NCBI RefSeq assembly: GCF_000813745.1
Contig: NZ_JWLC01000018.1
Span: 62,001-126,000, forward strand
DNA length: 64,000 bases
Direction of reading: 5' to 3'
Source: Leisingera sp. ANG-M1
Lineage (GTDB): Bacteria; Pseudomonadota; Alphaproteobacteria; Rhodobacterales; Rhodobacteraceae
The notes beneath the pieces are model-generated. The model was given only the letters and a program-made list of their open reading frames with translations, had not been told where the DNA came from and searched no databases. Below, in pieces: positions 26,432-36,819 of the stretch. The position numbers were made by a program, and so were the translations under genes. Position 1 is the first letter of the stretch. The number at the start of each line of letters is the position of its first letter.

Positions 26432-26459
26432 CGCCCCGGCCCTGTGCCGGGGCGTTTTT
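26432..26459 (+). terminator. Rho-independent terminator closing the betaine island
   Basis: CGCCCCGGC (26432-26440) and GCCGGGGCG (26446-26454) form a 9-bp stem with the loop CCTGT and are followed by TTTTT. It lies 33 nt after the SARDH-type stop. Confidence 0.93.
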
Positions 26460-26466
26460 CGTTTGG

Positions 26467-26515
26467 GTCCCCGCGGGGACACCCTGAGTTTTCCAGCCCT
26501 GTCCCTGCGGGGACA
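26467..26515. repeat. Two GTCCCYGCGGGGAC palindromes
   Basis: GTCCCCGCGGGGAC (26467-26480) and GTCCCTGCGGGGAC (26501-26514) are near-identical self-complementary 14-mers starting 34 bp apart, between the terminator and dnaN. Nothing else is recognisable in 26399-26691. I find no TTATCCACA DnaA box there. Confidence 0.6.
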
Positions 26516-26691
26516 GTTCCGGGTTCTGCTGCAACGTTTGCCCCGGTTTGGCCCTTATGCCGCGCAGCGCCTCTTGACCCCGCCGGAAATCCCTTGGAGA
26601 AATCCATAAAAAGCCTTGTGCGGCAGGGGTAAACAGGTAGGTTGCTTGTCCCGGCTACTGACACGGGCGCCTGACGAAGAGGATTTGGGAC

Positions 26692-27810
26692 ATGAAGATC
26701 AGCATCGAACGCGGCACGCTTCTCAAGGCTGTGGCTCAGGCACAGTCGGTGGTCGAGCGCCGCAACACCATTCCGATCCTGGCAAATGTGCTGATTGAAG
26801 CCGAAGGCGACAGCGTCCAGTTCCGCGCCACCGACCTGGATATCGAGGTGGTCGACAAGGCCCCCGCCCAGGTCGAGCGCGCCGGCGCCACCACCGTGGC
26901 CGCCACCACCCTGCACGAGATTGTCCGCAAGCTGCCCGACGGCGCGCTGGTCACCCTGACCGCCGACGCCGCAACCGGCCGTCTGGCGGTGGAGGCCGGC
27001 CGGTCGAACTTCTCGCTGGCCACCCTGCCGCGCGAGGACTTTCCGGTGATGGCATCGTCTGAGTACCACTCGAATTTTGCGGCCAAGGCGGCAGTGCTGC
27101 GCCGCCTGTTCGACAAGTCGAAATTTGCGATCTCCACCGAGGAGACCCGTTATTATCTGAACGGTGTTTACCTGCATGTGTCCTCCGCCGATGGCGGCAA
27201 GGCGCTGCGTGCCGTGGCCACCGACGGCCACCGTCTGGCCCGCATCGACGCAGAGCTGCCGCTGGGAGCCGAGGACATGCCGGGCGTGATCGTGCCGCGC
27301 AAAACCGTGGGCGAGCTGCGCAAACTGCTTGATGATGACGACATGGACATTGCGGTCTCGGTCTCGGAAACCAAGGTACGCTTTGCCACTCCGAACATCA
27401 CTCTGACCTCCAAGGTGATCGACGGCACCTTCCCCGACTACACCCGGGTGATCCCGGCCGGCAACACCCGCCGTCTGGAAGTGGATGCGTCGGAATTCGC
27501 CCAGGCCGTGGACCGGGTGGCAACGGTGTCGTCGGAACGCTCCCGCGCGGTGAAGCTGCAGCTGGAAGAGGACCGTCTGATCCTGTCCGTGAACGCACCG
27601 GACAGCGGTGCTGCGGAAGAAGAGCTGGGCGTTGCCTACAATGACGAACGGCTGGAAATCGGGTTTAACGCTAAGTACTTGCTGGAGATCGCCAATCAGG
27701 TGGACCGTGAGAATGCGGTGTTCATGTTCAACTCTTCGGGCGACCCGACCCTGATGCGGGAAGGCAACGACGAAAGCGCTGTCTACGTCGTGATGCCGAT
27801 GCGGGTTTGA
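26692..27810 (+). CDS. dnaN: DNA polymerase III subunit beta (sliding clamp)
   Basis: 372 aa. It starts MKISIERGTLLKAVAQAQSVVERRNTIPILANVLIEA and ends VFMFNSSGDPTLMREGNDESAVYVVMPMRV, the conserved ends of the beta clamp; ATDGHRLARIDAELP is the familiar middle block. The clamp tethers polymerase III to DNA. GAGGA precedes the ATG. Downstream are recF, a LysE-family gene and gyrB. dnaA, which often precedes dnaN, is not present; the gene upstream is the SARDH-type flavoprotein. Confidence 0.97.
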   Translation: MKISIERGTLLKAVAQAQSVVERRNTIPILANVLIEAEGDSVQFRATDLDIEVVDKAPAQVERAGATTVAATTLHEIVRKLPDGALVTLTADAATGRLAVEAGRSNFSLATLPREDFPVMASSEYHSNFAAKAAVLRRLFDKSKFAISTEETRYYLNGVYLHVSSADGGKALRAVATDGHRLARIDAELPLGAEDMPGVIVPRKTVGELRKLLDDDDMDIAVSVSETKVRFATPNITLTSKVIDGTFPDYTRVIPAGNTRRLEVDASEFAQAVDRVATVSSERSRAVKLQLEEDRLILSVNAPDSGAAEEELGVAYNDERLEIGFNAKYLLEIANQVDRENAVFMFNSSGDPTLMREGNDESAVYVVMPMRV

Positions 27811-27830
27811 TCGCCTGACGGCGATGCCTC

Positions 27831-27857
27831 CGGCGGGGATATTTTAGGCCAGAAGAA
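27831..27857 (+). repeat. Family A intergenic box, copy 3
   Basis: The core reads CGGCGGGGATATTTTAGGCC followed by AGAAGAA, between dnaN and recF, 20 nt after the dnaN stop. The upstream hairpin is degenerate here (TCGCC/GGCGA near 27811-27824). Confidence 0.6.
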
Positions 27858-27860
27858 CTA

Positions 27861-27870
27861 GGGAGCTCCC
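27861..27870 (+). promoter_or_regulatory. recF ribosome-binding site inside a palindrome
   Basis: GGGAGCTCCC is self-complementary, and its left half is the Shine-Dalgarno sequence for the GTG start at 27873. Pairing between two mRNA strands or with nearby sequence could mask the site. It also resembles box 1 of family B. Confidence 0.5.
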
Positions 27871-27872
27871 GC

Positions 27873-28970
27873 GTGCTGGCTCTGACCTCACTCGTTTTGT
27901 CCCATTTCCGCTCGCATTTGCGGGCGGAATTGCGTTTGGACGGGCGGCCGGTGGCCATCCACGGCAACAATGGTGCGGGCAAGACCAATATACTGGAAGC
28001 GGTGTCGCTGTTCTCGCCGGGGCGCGGTTTGCGCCGCGCCAGCGCCGCCGACATGGCGCGCCAGCCGGAGGCGCTGGGGTGGAAGCTGAGAGGGGAACTG
28101 CGGGCGCCGACGCAGGTCTATGAGGTGGAAACCTGGTCCGAGGGCGGCAATGCCCGGCAGGTGAAAATCGACAATAAATCCGCCAGCCAGATTGCCTTGG
28201 GGCAGGTGGCGCGGGTGGTTTGGCTGATCCCTGCGATGGACCGGCTGTGGATCGAGGCGGCCGAGGGGCGCAGGCGGTTCCTGGACCGGATTGCGCTCAG
28301 TTTCGAGCCCTCCCATGCTGAGGCGTCGCTGGCTTATGAAAAGGCGATGCGCGAGCGCAACCGCCTGTTGAAGGAACAAATCCGCGACGCCGCATGGTAC
28401 CGGGTGCTGGAAGACCGGATGGCCGCGGCCGGGCACCGGATCCATGCGGCCCGGGTGCAGGCGGTGGACCTGCTGCAGCTGGCGCAGGCGGAGGCGGAAA
28501 CCGCGTTTCCGGCGGCTGAGCTGGAGCTCATGCAGTCGGAGGGCAGCATGCCGTCGACGGAGGGAGACTTCCGGGAAGCGCTGGAGGAGAGCCGTTTCCG
28601 GGATCTGGCGGCGGGGCGTACCCTGGTGGGGCCGCACCGCACCGATCTGATCGGCACCTACCAGACTAAGGGTGTTCCGGCCAAGGATTGCTCGACCGGC
28701 GAACAGAAGGCGCTGCTGGTGTCGCTGATCCTGGCAAATGCGCGGGCGCTGGCGCAGCGCGAGGGGGCTCCCCCGATCCTGCTGCTGGACGAGGTTGCGG
28801 CGCATCTGGATGCGGCGCGGCGGGCGGCGCTTTATGATGAGATCTGCGCCTTGGGAACCCAGGCCTGGATGACCGGGACCGGGCCGGAATTGTTTGCGGA
28901 GCTGGGCGCGCGGGCGCAGATGCTGGAAGTTTCCGACAGCAGCGGCGCATCAGAGGTTATTCACCGATGA
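27873..28970 (+). CDS. recF: DNA replication and repair protein RecF
   Basis: 365 aa SMC-like ATPase. Walker A GNNGAGKT is at residues 31-38; the signature region is STGEQKALLVSLILANARAL and Walker B is PPILLLDEVAAHLD. RecF with RecO and RecR loads RecA at gaps. The start is GTG (VLALTSLVLSHFRSH), with GGGAG seven nucleotides upstream; no ATG fits the conserved N-terminus. It lies 62 bp after dnaN and overlaps the next gene by 4 nt, so it is co-transcribed with it. Confidence 0.95.
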   Translation: MLALTSLVLSHFRSHLRAELRLDGRPVAIHGNNGAGKTNILEAVSLFSPGRGLRRASAADMARQPEALGWKLRGELRAPTQVYEVETWSEGGNARQVKIDNKSASQIALGQVARVVWLIPAMDRLWIEAAEGRRRFLDRIALSFEPSHAEASLAYEKAMRERNRLLKEQIRDAAWYRVLEDRMAAAGHRIHAARVQAVDLLQLAQAEAETAFPAAELELMQSEGSMPSTEGDFREALEESRFRDLAAGRTLVGPHRTDLIGTYQTKGVPAKDCSTGEQKALLVSLILANARALAQREGAPPILLLDEVAAHLDAARRAALYDEICALGTQAWMTGTGPELFAELGARAQMLEVSDSSGASEVIHR

Positions 28971-29587
28971 CGGTTACTTCCTGGGACCTGGTGCTTTATG
29001 CCGGCGCCTTGCTAATCCTGTTCCTGACCCCCGGCCCGGTGTGGCTGGCCTTGATGGCGCGCTCGGTTTCGGGCGGTTTCCAGGCAGCCTGGCCGCTGGC
29101 GCTGGGGGTGGCGTGCGGCGATATCCTGTGGCCGCTGGTGGCTGTGGCAGGGATGTCCTGGGTGGTGTCGGAATTCACCGGCATAATGACTGTTTTGCGC
29201 TGGGTGGCCTGTTTGATGTTCCTTGGTATGGGCTATCTGCTGATCCGTCACGCGGGTGAGGCGGTGCAGGAGAACAGGGCACTGACAAGGCCCGGCATCT
29301 GGGCCGGTTTTTTGGCTGGGATTGCCGCGATCCTGGGTAATCCCAAGGCGATCCTGTTTTACATGGGCGTGCTGCCTGGGTTCTTTGATCTGTCGGGGAC
29401 ATCTGGGGCGGACGTGGCGGCAATTGTGACCTTGTCCTTTGTCATCCCGTTGGCCGGCAATCTGGCCCTGGCGGGTATGGTCCACCGGGTGCGCAAGGCC
29501 ATTTCTTCGCCACGGACCCTGCGCCGGATCAACCTTGTGTCGGGCGGTTTGCTGATCGGCGTCGGGCTGATCATTCCCTTCACCTGA
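28967..29587 (+). CDS. LysE family translocator inserted between recF and gyrB
   Basis: 206 aa with about six membrane segments and the LysE/RhtB block LILFLTPGPVWLALMARSVSGGFQAAWPLALGVACGD; the second block is GIAAILGNPKAILFYMGVLPGFFDLSG. It is a putative amino-acid or small-metabolite exporter of unknown substrate. The ATG overlaps the recF stop (ATGA), so expression is tied to the replication genes. It is not a close copy of the LysE protein at 17961. Confidence 0.9.
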   Translation: MTVTSWDLVLYAGALLILFLTPGPVWLALMARSVSGGFQAAWPLALGVACGDILWPLVAVAGMSWVVSEFTGIMTVLRWVACLMFLGMGYLLIRHAGEAVQENRALTRPGIWAGFLAGIAAILGNPKAILFYMGVLPGFFDLSGTSGADVAAIVTLSFVIPLAGNLALAGMVHRVRKAISSPRTLRRINLVSGGLLIGVGLIIPFT

Positions 29588-29727
29588 AGACTGCTGCTGC
29601 GGGCCGGGCAAGGGATTGCCTGATAGGGCACGCGCAGCTTGGATTCGGCAAGAAAATTAGGGCTCTGCGGGTGACATTCCGCCCGGGGTTTCGTATAAAT
29701 TCCGGAAGCAAAGACAGGAAAATGTGA

Positions 29728-32145
<2,418 letters not shown>

Positions 32146-32162
32146 CTTTTTGTAGGGATCCC

Positions 32163-32215
32163 CATAGCGCTGCGGATACCCCATAGTTTTGCGGAATCCG
32201 CTCATAGTTCTGCGG
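32163..32215. repeat. Three CATAGNNNTGCGG direct repeats after gyrB
   Basis: CATAGCGCTGCGG (32163), CATAGTTTTGCGG (32182) and CATAGTTCTGCGG (32203) are spaced 19 and 21 bp apart, about two helical turns. They begin 18 nt after the gyrB stop and end before the terminator, so they are probably within the gyrB 3' UTR. No protein known to me binds this 13-mer. Confidence 0.7.
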
Positions 32216-32250
32216 TTCGTGTTTTGAGCCCTTGTTGGTTTTTGCTCATG

Positions 32251-32279
32251 ATGCCCCGCCGGCAGTTGCGGGGCATTTT
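32251..32279 (+). terminator. Rho-independent terminator after gyrB
   Basis: ATGCCCCGC (32251-32259) pairs with GCGGGGCAT (32268-32276), with an 8-nt loop and then TTTTC. It is the likely end of the gyrB transcript. Confidence 0.85.
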
Positions 32280-32326
32280 CTTGTCGGCAACTCTGGCCGC
32301 GCTCGAAATGAGCAAATTTCCCACAA

Positions 32327-32578
32327 ATGGATCTAGGCAGAAAGCAGCGGCATGTTTGCGCGTTCTTCTTCACTATCGCGCACGCCGGCGAAATGCAGAC
32401 GAAAGCAGGGGCGGACACGTTGCTGGAACCGCCGCAGGCTGGCTACATGATCTGTGCGCAAGGTTACCGCGACCTGGGCGAGCAGCCGTATCCGCCCTGG
32501 TTCTGCACCGGCGGCGACCTCTACCTGCTGCAGATCCAGGGCGGCAAGCTGTGCAGAGCATCGCGCTTTGTGCTTTAA
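32327..32578 (+). CDS. Small hypothetical protein, doubtful
   Basis: An 83-codon frame from ATG 32327; an internal ATG at 32393 would give 61 aa starting MQTKAGADTLLEPPQAGYMICAQGYRD. No good ribosome-binding site precedes either. The C-terminal part (GYRDLGEQPYPPWFCTGGDLYLLQIQGGKLCRASRFVL) has a protein-like composition with three Cys and many aromatic residues, and I do not recognise it. It could be a real small protein, the remnant of a longer gene, or chance in a 523-bp gap between gyrB and the DUF3137 gene. Confidence 0.35.
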   Translation: MDLGRKQRHVCAFFFTIAHAGEMQTKAGADTLLEPPQAGYMICAQGYRDLGEQPYPPWFCTGGDLYLLQIQGGKLCRASRFVL

Positions 32579-32668
32579 ACGCTTAGTTGTCTGGCACAAG
32601 CCGCGCTATATTTGACCTAAGCCACCTCGGTTCCCATTTTGCAGCCGCGTAATTTCAAGGATTTCCAG

Positions 32669-33634
32669 ATGACCGAATACCGTTTTGCTGAACAGGAACC
32701 TCATGAGGCTGGATTCGCAGACGTGTATGAAAACGAAGTCTCTCCTTTTCTGAAAGAGATGGAAATTCTGCGGACCCGCAGTTTGGCCAAGAGAAAGCTC
32801 TGGGTTGGGATTGTTATACCTCTGTCTGCCGGGCTGGCATTTTGGAGCGGCATGGCGGTGCATCCCGCATTGGCCTTCTTCCCGCTGTTCCTAGGCTTTG
32901 TTCTGGCATTCCTGCTTTGGGTTCAGCGGGGCGACAAAGTGGAACGCGCTGCGGCCGCGTTCCTGCCACCGGTTTTGTGCCGTTTCCTGGGCAGCATGGA
33001 GATGACCCGGGAGGTGCCCGGCGGGTTCATGCCTTTGGAGAGGCTGCGGGACCTTCGGCTGCTGCCGCACGGCAGCGAGGCAAACCAGAGCCTGGCGGTG
33101 ACCGGCCAGTGGCGGGATGTGAACTACAAAGTGCTTAGCCTGACATGCCGGCAAAGGGAGCGGGATTCGGAGGGGGATGTCCGCTACCATGAGGTTTTCT
33201 CAGGCATTTTGCTGCAGGTCGACTGCCCGGTGGACATGCCTTGCACTGTCTTTCTGCGGGATTTCGGGGAGACCCTGAATAAGGTGAACAAATGGTCGAG
33301 CCCGGCTGTGCCGCCGCACCGCTGGGAATTTGCAGACCCGGGCATTGAGAATGTTTTTGAGGTTTACTCCGATGACATTGATCGCGCCAGCCAGCACCTT
33401 GGACAGAATTTCCCGTGTAAATTCATTGATATGGCCAAGTCGTTCCAGGGAGGGCGGGAATACTGCGAGGCGGCGTTCGAGGGTCATGATTTCTATCTCG
33501 CTCTGCGATTGCCGCACAGATTTCTGGGGTTTAACCTCGGGAACGACCCGCTGCATCTGGCGGATGAACCAATCCGCCGCGCCTTGGCCGACTTGGTGAT
33601 GCCGCGGCGCGTTATCGATATGCTGCTGGATTGA
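32669..33634 (+). CDS. DUF3137 domain protein
   Basis: 321 aa. Two adjacent membrane segments lie at about residues 43-64 and 66-90 (KLWVGIVIPLSAGLAFWSGMAV, then PALAFFPLFLGFVLAFLLW), followed by a soluble domain with the DUF3137 pattern (GFMPLERLRDLRLLPHGSEANQSLAVTGQWRDVNYKVLSLTCRQRER, FSGILLQVDCP). The family has no known function. The ATG at 32669 is preceded by AAGGA. It lies 110 bp upstream of the histidine kinase gene and is probably a separate unit. Confidence 0.8.
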   Translation: MTEYRFAEQEPHEAGFADVYENEVSPFLKEMEILRTRSLAKRKLWVGIVIPLSAGLAFWSGMAVHPALAFFPLFLGFVLAFLLWVQRGDKVERAAAAFLPPVLCRFLGSMEMTREVPGGFMPLERLRDLRLLPHGSEANQSLAVTGQWRDVNYKVLSLTCRQRERDSEGDVRYHEVFSGILLQVDCPVDMPCTVFLRDFGETLNKVNKWSSPAVPPHRWEFADPGIENVFEVYSDDIDRASQHLGQNFPCKFIDMAKSFQGGREYCEAAFEGHDFYLALRLPHRFLGFNLGNDPLHLADEPIRRALADLVMPRRVIDMLLD

Positions 33635-33664
33635 CAGCTAAGGAATCCGGCAGCTTCTCTGGCG

Positions 33665-33691
33665 GATACAATTGATACAGTTCGCGATACA
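33665..33691. promoter_or_regulatory. Three GATACA repeats upstream of the kinase-regulator pair
   Basis: GATACA occurs at 33665, 33674 and 33686; the last two are part of a tandem 12-mer (GATACAGTTCGC, GATACAGTTTCG). OmpR-family regulators typically bind direct repeats with 10-12 bp spacing, so these are candidate sites for the regulator at 36075 acting on its own operon. This is inference from position and spacing. Confidence 0.5.
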
Positions 33692-33744
33692 GTTTCGAAA
33701 TCTGGGTGCTGTTTAAGCGCCACGCCGTATCAAAGGACCGCGTA

Positions 33745-36072
33745 ATGAGCACGACCCCGCACCCTGCGCCGCCGCCTGCCGGGCTGTCCGGGGGAAACCT
33801 AAGCGCCGCGCAGTATCAAGACTTGCTGAATGCAATGGAGGACGGCGCCGCTCTGTTCAATGCGGATAGCCGGCTGATCTGTTGCAACACCCGGTTTGCG
33901 GAGATGCTGCTGCCAAAGGGCCAGCTGCCGCCGGAACCTGGCGTCTCCCTGCAAGACCTTTTGCGGGGCCTTGCGGTAACGGGCCATCTGAAACGCCCGA
34001 CTGCTGCGGAAACTGAGGGTTTTGTTTCTGGCAGCGCTGTGTTTGGCGGTGGCGGCCTGCCTGCCGAACTGGAAACAGCGGCTGGGCGCACTCTTGTGTC
34101 CTCCGCCAAAACAACCGGCCTTGGCGGGCTGTTGGTTACCTTGCGGGATGCCAGCCGCGAGCGGCACTCGGATCAGGTTGCCCGGGACATGCTGCTGGAC
34201 GCGTTCCAGGCTCTGGATGAGGGGCTGGTCCTCTGCGATGAGAACATGCGGTTTGTGTTCGGTAACAAGGCCTGGCTGAAAATGATGTACGGCAGCCGTC
34301 CGCATCTGGCCCCGAAACCCGGAGATCACGTTGTCGAGAAAGTCATCGAGCTGGTGGAGGATGGATTCTACGACATCCCTGAGGGCCAGAGCCACGAGGA
34401 CTTCATCAACTGGCTGATGGTTGAAATGGCCCAGCACGGCAAACAGGTGGAAATCAGGACTGCCGAGGGTAAGCATTACGTTGGCGCATCGCATCTGACT
34501 GCCTTTGGCGGGTCGCTGCTGTTTGTGCGGGATCTGACCGAGCAGCGCCAGGCTGAAGCCACCCGGCTGGAAGCGGTGAACGACGCAATTGACGCAGTGG
34601 ATTACCCGCTGGTTCTGTTTGATTCCGAGGAGAAGTTCGTACTGGCCAACAAGGCCTGGTACGCCATGATCGCTCCGACAGGGCTGGATCCGCAGCCGGG
34701 GGAGCCGGGGGCAGAGTTTTTCTGGTCGACGATCGAAAGCGGGTATTATGTCTGGCCCGAGGAGATGAGCAAAGAAGAGTTCTATGCCCACGGCATGGCA
34801 CTGATCTATAACTATGGGCGCGAATTCCCGCTGCAGACGTCGGATGGCCGGATCTTTCTGGCCAGCTCGAATGTCACGGCGCTTGGAGGCTACCTGCTGT
34901 CCTACCGTGAGATCACCGAACAGGTCCGCGCCGAAGCAGAACTGCAGGAACAGCGCGAGCTTGCCCATCAGAATGAAAAGCTGTCGGCGCTTGGCGAATT
35001 GCTGGCCGGAGTCGCCCACGAGTTGAACAACCCGCTGTCGGTGGTGTTCGGCTACAGCCAGATGCTGCAGGGCAAGGTTCAGGACCCGGTGCTGTCGGAG
35101 CGAATAGATCTGGTGTGCAAATCCGCCGAGCGCGCGGGCAAGATCGTCAAGACCTTCCTGGCGATGGCCCGTCAGCGCCCGACCCGGATCGAGATCTGCT
35201 CGCTGAACGATATCGTGGCCACGGCGCTGGAAGTCTCGGGGTATTCGCTGAAGGCCAACGGAACAATCGTGGAGACCGAACTGGACGAAACCGCGCCGCC
35301 TGTCGCTTGCGACTTCGATCAGCTGGCCCAGGTTTTCAGCAACCTGATCGTCAATGCCGGCCATGCCCTGCAGGACCAGCGGGAAGATGGCCGCATCATG
35401 GTACGTTCGTATCACGAAGCGGAGACGGACCGCACCGTGGTTGAGATCAGCGACAATGGTCCAGGCATCCCCAAGGACATCCAAAGCCGGATTTTCGAAC
35501 CGTTCTTCACCACAAAGGACGTTGGCGAAGGCACGGGGGTCGGCTTGGCCTTCAGCCACAAGATTGTCGAAAGCCACAAAGGCGAGCTGTCCCTGCAGTC
35601 GGCGCCCGGCACCGGGACCAGCTTCTACGTCAAGCTGGATGCGGCGCAGAACACAGACGCTCAGGCCGAAGTGGAACGGATCGGTCTGGAGCCGGAAGAG
35701 ACGTTGTCGGTTCTGGTGGTTGATGACGAGGCCGGCGTCGCGCAGCTGCTGCATGACCTGCTGAAAGAAGAGGGATATTGCGTCGAGTCCACAACCAGCC
35801 CGCGCGAGGCTCTGCGCCTGATTGAAGCCCGGCCGTTTGACGTGGTTCTCAGCGACTTCAAGATGCCCGATATGGATGGCGAGGAATTCTACGAGGCGCT
35901 GCGGGTAATTTCCCCGGAGTGTGCCAGCCGGATCGGCTTTGTCACCGGCGATGCGCTCAGCGGGAATGTCCGGGACTTCTTTGCCCGCTCGGAACGCCCG
36001 TTTATTGAAAAACCAATTATCAAGCGCGAGCTGCTGACCCTGATCCGGCTTGTGCTCTACAGCTTGGAATAA
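33745..36072 (+). CDS. PAS-domain histidine kinase with C-terminal receiver domain
   Basis: 775 aa, with no membrane segment, so cytoplasmic. Up to three PAS-like segments (about 20-110, 145-255 and 275-390, PAS_7 type with DEGLVLCDENMRFVFGNKAW and YPLVLFDSEEKFVLANKAW) are followed by HisKA with His425 in VAHELNNPLSVVFGYSQML. The HATPase has NLIVNAGHAL, ISDNGPGIP and GEGTGVGLAFSHKIVESH. A receiver has the phospho-acceptor near Asp704 (LSDFKMPDMDGEEF). The signal is unknown. The response regulator gene begins 2 nt after its stop. I chose ATG 33745, preceded by AAAGGA. Confidence 0.9.
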   Translation: MSTTPHPAPPPAGLSGGNLSAAQYQDLLNAMEDGAALFNADSRLICCNTRFAEMLLPKGQLPPEPGVSLQDLLRGLAVTGHLKRPTAAETEGFVSGSAVFGGGGLPAELETAAGRTLVSSAKTTGLGGLLVTLRDASRERHSDQVARDMLLDAFQALDEGLVLCDENMRFVFGNKAWLKMMYGSRPHLAPKPGDHVVEKVIELVEDGFYDIPEGQSHEDFINWLMVEMAQHGKQVEIRTAEGKHYVGASHLTAFGGSLLFVRDLTEQRQAEATRLEAVNDAIDAVDYPLVLFDSEEKFVLANKAWYAMIAPTGLDPQPGEPGAEFFWSTIESGYYVWPEEMSKEEFYAHGMALIYNYGREFPLQTSDGRIFLASSNVTALGGYLLSYREITEQVRAEAELQEQRELAHQNEKLSALGELLAGVAHELNNPLSVVFGYSQMLQGKVQDPVLSERIDLVCKSAERAGKIVKTFLAMARQRPTRIEICSLNDIVATALEVSGYSLKANGTIVETELDETAPPVACDFDQLAQVFSNLIVNAGHALQDQREDGRIMVRSYHEAETDRTVVEISDNGPGIPKDIQSRIFEPFFTTKDVGEGTGVGLAFSHKIVESHKGELSLQSAPGTGTSFYVKLDAAQNTDAQAEVERIGLEPEETLSVLVVDDEAGVAQLLHDLLKEEGYCVESTTSPREALRLIEARPFDVVLSDFKMPDMDGEEFYEALRVISPECASRIGFVTGDALSGNVRDFFARSERPFIEKPIIKRELLTLIRLVLYSLE

Positions 36073-36074
36073 AC

Positions 36075-36776
36075 ATGAACCACACTGTCCTTGTCTGCGA
36101 TGACGAAGCTCCATTGCGCCAGATGCTCAAAGATTATCTCGGTGATTGCGGATATGCCGTGCGGGAGGCTGCGGATGCTGCCGCGATGATGGCGCTGCTG
36201 GCGGAAGAAGAGCCCGACCTGGTCATTCTGGATGTGCAGATGCCGGGCAAGGACGGCTTGGCAGCTCTGCGGGAAATCCGGGCGGCCTCAAAAGTGCCGG
36301 TGATGATGCTGACCGCGGCAGGCGACGTTGTGGACAAGGTGCTGGGCCTGGAATTCGGAGCCGATGACTATATCGTCAAACCGGTGGACCTGCGTGAGCT
36401 GCAGGCCCGGATCAAGGCTGCAATCAGGCGCAGTGCGATACAGGAGCAAGCGCAAAAGGTTCATGACCGGTTGAGCGGAACAGTGGACTTCGGCCCCTGC
36501 AGGCTCGACCTGGACGGAGCCCGGCTGTTTGGGCCGGACGGTGAAGAGATTGCCATCACGGCCATGGAATTCAGCCTGCTGCGGGTCTTTGCCGAAAACC
36601 GCGGCCGGACCCTGAACCGGGACCAGCTGCTGGACAAGGCGCATGACCGGGGCTGGGAGCCGTTTGACCGGTCGATAGATCTTCGCATTTCCCGGCTGCG
36701 GCGCAAGATCGAGACAAACCCCGCCAAACCGGAGGTAATCCGCACGGTGCGCGGTATCGGTTATATTTTCGGGTAA
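36075..36776 (+). CDS. OmpR-family response regulator
   Basis: 233 aa. The receiver domain has acidic pocket DDE at 9-11, phospho-acceptor Asp53 in LVILDVQMPGKDG and Lys in DDYIVKPVDLRELQARI. The C-terminal winged helix (GPDGEEIAITAMEFSLLRVFAENRGRTLNRDQLLDKAHDRGWEPFDRSIDLRISRLRRKIE) is Trans_reg_C. It pairs with the kinase 2 nt upstream and may bind the GATACA repeats before that gene. The targets are unknown. Confidence 0.93.
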   Translation: MNHTVLVCDDEAPLRQMLKDYLGDCGYAVREAADAAAMMALLAEEEPDLVILDVQMPGKDGLAALREIRAASKVPVMMLTAAGDVVDKVLGLEFGADDYIVKPVDLRELQARIKAAIRRSAIQEQAQKVHDRLSGTVDFGPCRLDLDGARLFGPDGEEIAITAMEFSLLRVFAENRGRTLNRDQLLDKAHDRGWEPFDRSIDLRISRLRRKIETNPAKPEVIRTVRGIGYIFG

Positions 36777-36819
36777 GCCGCGCTGCGGCGGCAATGGCCG
36801 GTTTGTCCTAGGGCTGGTC

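Noticed and set aside
26399-26691. Possible replication origin next to dnaN
   Set aside because: No TTATCCACA-type DnaA boxes, no AT-rich unwinding region and no dnaA gene; only a terminator and two palindromes are present.
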